DNA of 64,000 nt, from the NCBI GenBank assembly GCA_014549065.1, contig JACDOX010000058.1, forward strand, positions 682,001 through 746,000. Reading direction: 5' to 3'. The position numbers were made by a program, and so were the translations under genes. The DNA is from Cardinalis cardinalis. Lineage: Eukaryota; Chordata; Aves; Passeriformes; Cardinalidae. The notes under the pieces were generated by a model. That model was not told the DNA's origin and made no database searches. It worked only from the letters and a program-made list of their open reading frames with translations. This document shows positions 49,875 to 59,600 of the stretch, in pieces; position 1 is the first letter of the stretch; each line of letters begins with the position of its first letter.

Positions 49875-52800
49875 CTAGAAGACAAGACACACAACTGNTT
49901 TAGCACATTAAGNCACACTTCCATTTTCAGTGCCCAGCAATGAGCAAAACTAAGAACCACTGGTTCTTCTCTCTTTCCACAGANAAGAATCAATGGTAAC
50001 ACCTTTGGCTGACAGGTTTCACGTTCCCAACTTTAACTTCCACTCAGTAATCACTGTAGGCTCATACTACCTAATTAAGAAGGAATTTCTAGGAGCAAGA
50101 AGTGATTTACNAGAGAAATTTCACTTAAAAGGTCATTTTTTCTGGGTAGTTCACATCTACCATGACTCTCTCAAACAGGCTGAATTGTGCTGCTTTGGAA
50201 CCTGACAGATAATTCCAAATCTGGACCAAGTTTCCCTGCAGTCAGTAAATAGGAGACTTCTGTTCCTGCACATCACCAGCAGCNCCTCACAGGCTTTCAA
50301 TACCTGTTTCTTGAAGCAGCACAAGTGCCACGTTCCATACAATNCAACTGAATCAAAGGACTGTTCTAAGAACATCAACTTCTTCCAACCAACTCTCAGT
50401 TCAGGATGGCCAGAAATTGATCTCAATGCCCAACTGATGACCACTGCAGCACATCACCTTCAAAGGTATAACCAGAAAGTGTCAGAGCTCCACAGCAGCA
50501 GAAGAGGAATTCTCTGGTTGTTAGTCTCCTTTCATCCCACTTTGGATTTTCTTTTCCCCCACAAAACTGCTGTAACAGCTCTTACTAATTGACACAAGGC
50601 TGCAGGTCCAGCTTTAACTTCAAACTCCCTGCACAACCCTCCAGACACTGTAACAAATGTGTAGGTTGTACAAATGTTGTAGCTCATTTTAGGTTGTTTC
50701 ACACTGACAAGGGCTCCAGCACTGAAGAGTCAAACTGAGACTGCAGTAGGCATTCAGTAATTTTTCCAAGAACAGATCTGTGCCACACAGGATACCTGTG
50801 TGCTAAAGAGACTTTCCTTTGCATAGAGCAAGCACTGACCTCTCTTTCCCAGCTTTCCCTCTGCAGCTTCTTCCACTGCTCTCGTTTGGCAAAGTAATCA
50901 GGGTACATTGCCTTCTCAGAAGGGTGCCAGAAATCCAAGCACCATTCAGGAATCTGTTGAAGAAAAATATGATTTAAAATACTATTTTTTATATATGAAA
51001 TCCCATTTGTATACACATGCAAAAGAATGAAACACAAAGGCTGAAGCCAGTCTTACTCCCTAGGTTTTTTTTCCCATTTTGAAGTACTATATAAAAACAA
51101 CTTTAAAGAGCTGCCTGACTATCTCAAGGCATGTGGCAGAGGGCAGAACTTTTCACACATTATCCTGACCCACAGGAAGACATCACAGTGACTTGCTTAA
51201 ATCACAGCATTCCAAAACAAGTCCCAGGTCATCTCAGTTTACTCCAAACGTCTCAAAATAATTCCATCTGGTGGAGAAGATCTGATTTCTTCCCTTCCTT
51301 CTCTCAAAGGCAGCAGGTTAGAGGAATCCTTCTCTCCAACTACTGATTTATTTTACTAGACAAAGACAGAACATTACAGCTTACTTCTGCTTATCTACAA
51401 CTACTAAAAAATGAGCAGTTTCTAAGGCCTTTAAGATCTTGAGAATGTTCTGACCTCTAAGACCTTCTGACAAGGGAAAAACCTCAAAATTTAGAATTTT
51501 TCAGTGATTAAAAAAATCAAACTGTTTACATACTAAAGAGAGGAACACTGATTAAAAAACAAAATCCCACCAAAACTCTCCATTAAAAAAAAAAAGAAGT
51601 TGCTCCAGCACCATCATACATTTAGTGATATTCACAATTTTCTCTTCCTGCTGTGATTCTCATCACAGAACAAACCTTTGACTGAATGAAATAGCACAGC
51701 TACTGAACACCCACAGCAAGCTCCAATTAACACCAGCAATCAGCCNGAGTTCTAAAACCTACATTTTGGAGCAGCATCCACAATGGATGGTCACTGATGC
51801 ACAAACCAGCCAAAGCCTTGTGACAGCCATTTGTTAAGACAGTTTTAGCCCATCAAACTGGGAAAAGAAAGCGTAACTCAACCTGTGTTTCTGTATGAAG
51901 ACTAATATTGACCATTCAGCGCTCATCTGCCTTTTCTTCTGGCCACATTCCCTGTCACTATTATCTCAACTACTGCTCAGGCCCTTGACCTTGGCACAAG
52001 TTTAAATAAGTTATTCTCTTCTCTTTTCACTTATACATTCTTTATTCTGCCCCTGATAAATCTATGTCATATTTTTCTTTTTCCATGGCTTAATATNCAA
52101 AAAGATCTGACCAGATCCAGTCTCGTGCCAGCACTTTTTTCAAATTTGGGAGGAAACGGGTGCAGGCAGTCTCTAGGTCAGTATTAACTTTTAATGCATT
52201 AAAAAGATGATGCCAATAAAACAAAGTCCCTGTGTTTTTCTATGGAACTTTTGCTCCTAAATAAAACAACCTTGATGGTCAATACCNGTAGAAGTGCCTT
52301 AAAGAGTCTAAACATAAGGCTTCTATTTCCACGCAGTGCTGCTCTCACACAGCAGCACACAAACTGCTCAATCTGGCACTGCAGCACATGAAGGGAAATG
52401 GTAACTTGTACCATTACTCAAATGCTGGAAGAACCATGGGACTGAGTGAAGGGAAGTCCCNGCAGCCAAGGTGACAGCTGAGCTGACCAGAGGAACCCAG
52501 GCTGNGCTCGGGAGGCAGCAGAGCTCCCCGGGTGCTGCTCACTTCCCCAGCTCAGCTCCAGCCCTTTCCTGTGACAGCCTGCCCTGCTTGGCAAAAGAGC
52601 AGATGATTATCCTCAGAAAAAAATCCCAAGAGAACAAGCANCGGTGTTTAAACTGATCAAGAAACTCCATTTTCAAGGAGCAGAGCAGCTCCTCCCACAT
52701 TAGCAGCAAGATGTTCGTGGAGCGGTGAAGTGACCCTGCCGAGCCAAGCTGCGGCCCTGCCCACATCAAGCGACACCAAACACAAAGCCAGCGCAGGAGC

Positions 52801-53259
52801 GCCCAGCAGGAGCGGCTGGGAGTCCCTTGTCACCTTGTCCCCTGTCCCTTGTCTCACCTTGTACATCTCGTATCGCTCGTACGCAACGCCCCCGGGGGAG
52901 TCGGCGAAGACGTACGGCTGTGGGTGCTGGTTGGCCCAGAACTCCTCCTCGCCGGCCTTCAGCAGCTCGGTAGCTTTCACCATGTCCTTCACATCCTTGT
53001 TCTTATCGAAGCGGTCCCTCAGGAGGCAGGCGAAGTAGCGGTACTTGTCCCTACGGACAGAGGTCACGCACAGTGANGAGGAAACCAACCACCCCCATCC
53101 CGGGCCCAGGCAATGCGGGGCTCAGCGCCCCGATGTGAGGGCGGCCAGCGCTCCCGGCTCCCCTCGTCCTCACCGATGGATGCACCAAGACTCAAGGTGC
53201 CGCAGGGATTTCTTGTACAGCCGCAGCACCTTCTGCTGGTGCGTCAGGTAGGCGGCCAT
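49743..53259 (-). CDS. NDUFB9: NDUFB9, complex I subunit B22 (LYR protein), complete, four exons; overview
   Basis: NDUFB9 is an accessory LYR-family subunit of mitochondrial NADH:ubiquinone oxidoreductase, on the matrix side of the membrane arm, where it pairs with an acyl carrier protein. Coding exons on the minus strand are 53174-53259, 52858-53050, 50840-50953 and 49743-49874, giving 525 nt or 174 residues (human about 179). All junctions have GT/AG borders and consistent phase. I chose the start at 53259 because MAAYLTHQQKVLRLYKKSLR aligns with the family N-terminus; human has five more residues before YLTHQQ. Conserved blocks include ESWC, DKYRYFACL, EEFWxxQHPQPY, DSPGG, PEWCLD, HPSEKAMYPDYFAKREQWKK, ESWERE and the C-terminal VTRPRE. 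NDUFB9 is divergent from TATDN1 and convergent with MTSS1. Confidence 0.97.
49875..50839 (-). other. NDUFB9 intron 3
   Basis: A 965-bp intron in phase 0. I see no exon, repeat or structured element in it. Confidence 0.85.
50840..50953 (-). CDS. NDUFB9: NDUFB9 exon 3
   Basis: Thirty-eight codons run IPEWCLDFWHPSEKAMYPDY, then FAKREQWKKLQRESWERE. The acceptor is TTCAACAG and the donor is GAG/GTCAGT. It has the same length as the human exon by my count and is the most conserved block of the protein. Confidence 0.97.
50954..52857 (-). other. NDUFB9 intron 2
   Basis: A 1.9-kb intron in phase 0. The part next to exon 2 (about 52440-52857) is GC-rich and belongs to the edge of the promoter CpG island. 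Nothing else is recognised. Confidence 0.85.
52858..53050 (-). CDS. NDUFB9: NDUFB9 exon 2
   Basis: The first base completes Arg. The exon then reads DKYRYFACLLRDRFDKNKDV, KATELLKAGEEEFWANQHPQ, and PYVFADSPGGVAYERYEMYK. The acceptor is GTCCGTAG and the donor is AAG/GTGAGA. The intron between exons 1 and 2 is only 123 bp. Confidence 0.97.
53174..53259 (-). CDS. NDUFB9: NDUFB9 exon 1
   Basis: MAAYLTHQQKVLRLYKKSLR followed by HLESWCIH, ending two bases into an Arg codon. The donor is ATCG/GTGAGG. This contains the LYR-type motif region (VLRLYKK). An ATG in the same frame lies 40 codons upstream with no intervening stop, but family alignment favours 53259. Confidence 0.96.
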
Positions 53260-53359
53260 GGCGCCCGGCTCCGCGGGCCTCCCTCCGCGCGGGGGATGCC
53301 GGGAGGGGGCGCGGCCTCGCCCGCCGGCGCTGCGTCTGCCGAGCGCGCCCGGAGCCGCC
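53260..53359. promoter_or_regulatory. Bidirectional CpG-rich promoter of NDUFB9 and TATDN1
   Basis: Only 100 bp separate the two divergent start codons (53259 minus and 53360 plus). The interval is strongly GC- and CpG-rich and has no TATA box, as expected for a housekeeping bidirectional promoter. GCCGCCATG at the first TATDN1 start resembles a YY1 site as well as a strong Kozak context. Transcription start sites cannot be placed from sequence alone. The human pair has the same divergent arrangement. Confidence 0.75.
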
Positions 53360-53665
53360 ATGAGCCGCGCCAAGTTCATCGGTGAGGGGGCACGGGGAGG
53401 GCCGAGGGGCCATGAGCCGCGCCAAGTTCATCGGTGAGGGGGCGCGGGGAGGGCCGAGGGGCCATGAGCCGCGCCAGGTTCATCGGTGAGGGGGCGCGGG
53501 GAGGGCCGAGGGGCCATGAGCCGCGCCAAGTTCATCGGTGAGGGGGCACGGGGAGGGCAGAGGGGCCATGAGCCGCGCCAGGTTCATCGGCGAGGGGGCG
53601 CGGGGAGGGCAGAGGGGCCATGAGCCGCGCCAGGTTCATCGGTGAGGGGGCACGGGGAGGGCAGG
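53354..53665 (+). repeat. 52-bp tandem repeat, six copies, each with TATDN1 start codon and splice donor
   Basis: ATGs lie at 53360, 53412, 53464, 53516, 53568 and 53620, exactly 52 bp apart. Each is followed by AGCCGCGCCA(A/G)GTTCATCGG and a donor. Residue 5 alternates: K, K, R, K, R, R. Copies 1-4 and 6 have GT donors; copy 5 has GC. Spacer variants (GCGCGG or GCACGG, GCCGAGG or GCAGAGG) form a mixed pattern, so the copies are not simple clones of one another. Confidence 0.95.
53360..53381 (+). CDS. TATDN1: TATDN1 exon 1 coding part (copy 1 of six)
   Basis: ATG begins MSRAKFI plus one base, with donor ATCG/GTGAGG. Joined to the exon at 54912 this gives MSRAKFIDIGINLTDP, matching the family. 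Copy 1 has the best start context (GCCGCCATGA) and lies nearest the shared promoter, so I take it as the default start. Five further copies follow at 52-bp intervals and are equally able to supply the same first residues. Confidence 0.8.
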
Positions 53666-56600
53666 GGTGTTTCTGTCCCCGGGCCTTCGACCCAGGCCCC
53701 CCGCTCCTCGCCCGGTGCTGGGCCGAGGCGGCCGCCGCTACCCCACTGCGTGAGGGGCCGCGCGCAGCGGACGGGGCTTCGGGCTGTGCTGTGGCAGTGG
53801 CAGGGCTTGTTGCAGCCCTTCATCCAGTGTNTGTCACCTCCTCTCCAGCCCCTAACCCAGGGTTTGTCCTAGTCCCTCAGGCTTATGACAGAGTCTTGGG
53901 CTTGTCCCATCCCCTCTATCACTTCCCGCCCCAGTCCCTCCTTGTCTCCTTCTACGGTCCCTCCCGGTGTCCCGAGGTTCGGCGGCCTTGGAGCCCCTGG
54001 GAAGCGTTTGGGAATGTTTGTGCTATGTCCGGGCCCTGGGGCTGCTGCCCCTCCGTTACCCGCAGCTCCGGGGGCTGGGCCGCCCTTCGCTCTCTGTCCG
54101 GCCTTGGTGCATTAGTCGTGGTTGTTTCTGATTGCATGCAACTGGCTTGGGTGAAAATGTAAGTATTTTTAGGAAATTCGACGGAAAGCATGTAAATAAC
54201 TTCAAAAGGTCGGTTCGCGTGGAAGCCCTACGTGTTGCAGAGCAGCTTAGGATTTCCTTGGCAAATTTCCCTTTCCGCTGGAATCCGCGCTGGAAGCGNT
54301 GGCAGCTGCAGAGGTGGCTGCTCTGGAGCCGGTGTTCGGGCCGAGGCTGCTGGGCTGGGCTGGGNTGGGTTGGGTTGGGTTGGGTTGGGCGGCTCCAGCC
54401 GGTACCTGCATTGCAGGTGTCCCATCAGTGCCCTGTCAGTGCTGCCGGGCTGTTGGGATGGCCCAAAGATGGCACTAGGAGGGAGAACAGGCAGCCCTTA
54501 GGAGGCATTCTGCTGCTGCTGCTGCTCCCACCCGTGGAAGGCTGTTGGGAGATGCTGCATTTTCCCTGCTTTAGTGCTTGTTTGCATAAATTTGTGTTTT
54601 CGTGTGAGAAGCAGATTTGTTTGCAATAAAAAGCATATGTGTGTTCACTTTGGTGGTTATGAGGGTGTGTATAATACATTCACAGAAAGTCTAAAGTTGC
54701 ACAGAGGGAAAAGTTTAATTTTTCTGTCACTTCTAGTAAGGAGTAAGTTCTCAAGTTATGCAAGTAAACATATGCTTAAACATTTTATGATTTACCAGTG
54801 TGCTGGTTCNGGGTTTAGATAGTGTTTCTGTTGTCTTCCCTAGCTTATTAATACTCAGAGTAAAATACAGAACAGCTATAACTTCTAATTTCTAACTTTG
54901 GTTTTCCATAGATATTGGTATTAACCTGACAGATCCTATGTTCAGAGGAATCTACAGGGGAACACAGAAACATCAAGGTAAATATTTCTTTGTATTTGCT
55001 GGAAGACAGGATCCCTTTTGCNGAGTTAGAAGCCTCTTGCATGTCAGAACATGATGTTAACGTTTCTTTCTTCTCCTCTTGGGCTGAAAAAAGAAAGCCT
55101 GACTAAATAAGTTGGATACCCTAACCAAAATGCATTGTCTTAATTGCTTTTTACATGCAGATAACTCTGCTTCTAGAGCAAAATGGACAATTGCTAATCT
55201 ACTTAGGATTGCATTGATAAATTGATATGAGAGTTATGAACAGTGGTCTGTCAAAGTATTGCATTGCTGAATCACAGTTACTAATGCTTTTTGCTCTTGT
55301 GACCTTTAGATACGGATGTAAAAGCAGAGAGCCTTCTAAAGTATGTGGAGAATCTTCCACTGACTTCATGGATTTAAATTGGACCTCCAGTTATTGCACT
55401 TTGTTATTGTCTTATAAAGATTAATGAANTATGTTTTAAAGATTTAAATATAAGAATTTTGACTGCATGAAAATTGAAAAGTAGTTAAACTACGCTGTAA
55501 AACCTCAAGTTCAATTTCTGACATTTTTATGAACTTTTGCAGATGACCTTCTGGATGTAATAGAGAGAGCAGTCAAAGTTGGCATTAAAAAGGTAATTTC
55601 TTATAATGAAACGGCNTTAAAATTTTAAGCTGTTTTCTAATACTTGATTTTTTAGTCCTCTCCCACTAAAACAATGTTTGTGGGANTCGAATGGAAAATG
55701 CAGTAACTTCCTTCAATAGCACAAAACAAAACTGTTCTGTCCAGAGCATGGTCTTTCCGTTTGCACAGATCATTATTAAAGCTGATTGTTGGAGTTCAGT
55801 GATATTGTAGGTGATGTGAATGTAGAAGTTATTTTGTACAGTTTCAACAGAAAGATATTCTCCTCTGACCTGCTGCCATGAAGTGGTAAATAATTTTCCA
55901 TGTTGTATTATAGGCAACCATTCCTTTTTTCTTATATTCCGTGTGGCTCTTAGAGAGTAAATGCTATGAGGAGCAGCTGTGGGAGCTGGGAGTTGTTTAA
56001 CCTGGAAAAAAGGAGGCTCAGAGGAGGCCTCATCACTTCAACTCCTGAAAGGAGGCTGTAGCCAGGTGGGGGTCAGTCTCTTTTCCCAGGCAAGAAGTGA
56101 TAGGAGAAGAAGAAATGACCTCAGGCTCTGTTCAGGTTGGACATGAAGGAAGAATTTTTTCCTGGAAAGGGTGATCAGGCACTGGAACAGGCTGCTCTGG
56201 GAAGTGCTGGTCATCTTCCCATGGTAGTGTTCAAGAAATGACTGGATGTGGCACTCAGTGCTCTGGTTTAGTTGACAAGGTGGCAGTGATGTGTCAGAGG
56301 TGGAGCTCAGTCATCTTGGAGGTCTTTTCCAACCTTAATGATTCTATGATTCTTAATTACAGCTGAAGATCAAACTCTTCTGATTGAAGTTTTCAGGTAT
56401 TTCTCTATGTAAAGGAAATTGGTAACTGCAGAAGAGCTGCACTGCCCACNAACTCTTACAGTTGAGACATCTGCATGTTTGCTGGTAAATACTGGCTTAC
56501 ATGTATTAAAACAACATAATTATGAGAGAATTTGTAACTCAGAATGTGAAATTGGTATTTTCAGCAACGCATCACATCCCATAGTCTAGCCTCTCTTTCT

Positions 56601-59600
56601 CTCTAAACTGANTAAATTTTTGACAAAAATATGAATTACCATAGAATACACTGCATACTGTCACAAACTGTTCTACTGCACTACTAAGGCTACCAGATTA
56701 GAAGTAAAGAAGTAAATGTTGCTGTAGCAGAGGAACAGGCATCTTGGGAGTTTGTTAAAAAACTCATCTGAAAAGAGTGGGAAATGCTCTGGGAAACAAA
56801 AAAAGAAAACTAGTGATGGAGAACTTATCTCACTGCAGCAAATACAGGAATGAGGTCACATTTATATGTGCTGTATAAGTGCTATTTAATTTTTATACCA
56901 CCCTCNGAAAATAATTGGCATTTTAAAAAATTTTATCATCAAAAATAGATTAGCTGCATAACTTTCTCAAGATACACAGTGGATTGAGAAACGTTATGCC
57001 NGAGTTCCTGCCCTTAGCTGTTCTCAGTCTTGCTACTGGCCTGTACAGTGTCAGAAGCCTTTTCAATCACAGATTGTTCCTGCTTGCCTAGAACCTTAAA
57101 CAGCTGATTAGAAAGTACTTTTATTTTTCTGTATAGCTGCTGCTTTATGGTAGTTTTTTGTGAAGTTTTGCTCTGTGTGATGTATGCACTGAGCCATTTT
57201 CAGTTTAACATTTCTCAGTGATGTTGTTGGGATGTGTCTGTCTGTCTTGAGTGCCCTGGGAATGTGTGAATGTCTGAGCTGGTGCTGACAGAGCCTGCTG
57301 GATAGCACCTGCAGGGGGAAGAGTTGTCCAAAACCACCATAGACATGGCTGTTACAACCTAGGGTGAAATATTCTGCAAGTGGTGGTTCAAAAAGTACAC
57401 TGTAGACAACAATTCTCATGTGATAACTTTAAGGTAAAAATAAAAGATCAGAGATAGAAATTCTTAAACTTGTAATCCTAGCTCTGATACAGACTCATTT
57501 TTTGGTTTAACTGTTTACTCATGTCTTGTTTTGGGTCTTTGGGAGTCTATACTTTCCCCAGCTGTAAGGACAGGGAGAGTATTTCTAACTATCAGTTCTT
57601 GAGTCTTCAGTCATTGTGTGAGGAAGCTAATATTGCTGCAAATTGAAGTATTTTATCTCTTNAGNGATGTAAATGTTTAGCATACAAGANACTTGATTAA
57701 GGGAAAAAAANCATATTTTGCAGCCTACTGTATTTACTAGCTCCTGAGGACCATTGAGGTTTATTGCTGATTTATGAAATCTTGTTTTATGTATATTAGT
57801 AATTGTATTCTGATGTTCTCTGTCGAGATCCTTCCTTGTATCTGAGTGTTTTCTTAAACATTCTGTTTGATGTTCCAAGAACATCCACACTGACAATACT
57901 TTTCTTGTTTCAAGTTTTTGATTACAGGTGGGAGTCTAGAAGATAGTAAAGATGCATTGNAGCTGGCACAGACAAATGGTATTTTCACTTTAAATTTACA
58001 TTGTCAGTCAAAAATATAACCTTCTGTGCTCTCAGANTTGAGTTCAAGAGGACCTGCCCCAGAAGTGTTAAGAGACTCTCAGATTAAAATGAGAAATTAC
58101 ATTTTAGAAATTACATTTGCAGTGGGATGAATGCATTGTGTATGAGTTTGTGTGTTGCTCTTTAGATCCCTGATGCTGGAAGGAATCACTCTTTTCCTGC
58201 ATGTTCTATTTCTAAATAAAAACAGAAATTATAGAAAATTTCTGGAATAAAAATATTGANACAAGTTTCTGTTCTAGAAATAAGATAAAGTGCCTACATG
58301 TTGTGAAATATATGGAGTTTGTTGGCTTTTTGTTTGTTTTTTACTCACCAGTCAGTTATGACCACCGTGATCAAAAGCAGTATCTTTTTTTGATCATTCC
58401 TCTGGCTTTTCCTTCCTTTCTGTGAAAGGAGAATGGCTCTTCTTTTTTCTTTAGGCAGATTTAATTCCACTAATTACTTAAATATGTATTTGAACTAAAA
58501 CACATGATAAAGTACTGTACTAACAGAAAGATAAAATNATTTTGGTTTGAATGAACTCAAGGAGATAATTTGGTCCAAGCCAGTCCACATCCCCACTTCC
58601 CATCAGGAAGGCAGAACTGGCTTGAACATTAGGGCAAGTTGCTCAGGGCCTTACCTCTTTTTTCCCTTCCCCAGTGGTTTTACACTTTGCAGAAATGTTA
58701 GTTTTGGCATGGTAATCTAGATCAGATACTTGGGTTAATCAGGAGATGTGAGCTCTGAAGTTCTCTGAACAGCTTGTGCAGGGGACATGCTCTCTGCAGT
58801 TCTTACAGCTGGGATAACTGGATGCACTTTCAACAAGATGTATTTCTAAATGATCTCAAGAGGTCTCATCCAGCCTCAACAATTGTATGATTTATTGGGN
58901 GCTGCTCCGTCAGAACCAGTTCAGTTCTAAGCTGCAGTTTTGGAGTACACCAAATAATGTGTACTAAAAGAGGACATGTGCACATGCCCCCACTGGAGAT
59001 ACTGTCTGACATTTTTAAGGCAGAAAATGTCTGTCTAATGAAATTATCACTAAAATAAATATGGTTGAAGGGAGTTTTCTTTTAAAATTGTGACCAATGA
59101 AAAAAACCTCCAGAGGCAGATGTTGTCTATACCTTAAATAAATTTTCTTTTTCTTTTCCTTAAAACCTCCTAATACTCTCTTGCTTTAGACATGTTTTTC
59201 AGTACAGTTGGCTGTCATCCTACTCGCTGTGGAGAATTTGAGCAGAGTAGCCCTGAACAGTATTTATCTGAATTAAAAAATCTGATTGAAAAAAATAGGA
59301 CAAAGGTAGTAGCAGTTGGAGAATGTGGCTTAGGTAAGTGTTCTCTTACTACTTCAATATTTATTTTTTCTAGGCATATACTAAAAGAAATCCTAAAATA
59401 CTAAATGGGGTTCTTGTTCTTTCTGTTTGTAGATTTCGATAGATTAGAATTTTGCCCAAAGGACATCCAACTCAAGTAAGAAACTTTTGATGACTGGGAA
59501 TTGACTTGTAGCAATTTACAGCATGTTTTCTATCTTGTGTTCTGCCACATAACATACTGTCACATCTAGCCCTAAAATTTGCAAGGTTGGGCCCAGAGTT

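Noticed and set aside
53620..54162. An open frame of 180 codons beginning with MSRARFIG
   Set aside because: It is the sixth TATDN1 exon 1 copy read through its donor into intron 1; beyond the donor nothing resembles a protein family.
54351..54389. Interstitial telomeric repeat
   Set aside because: The unit is TTGGG, not TTAGGG, so it is an ordinary G-rich simple repeat.
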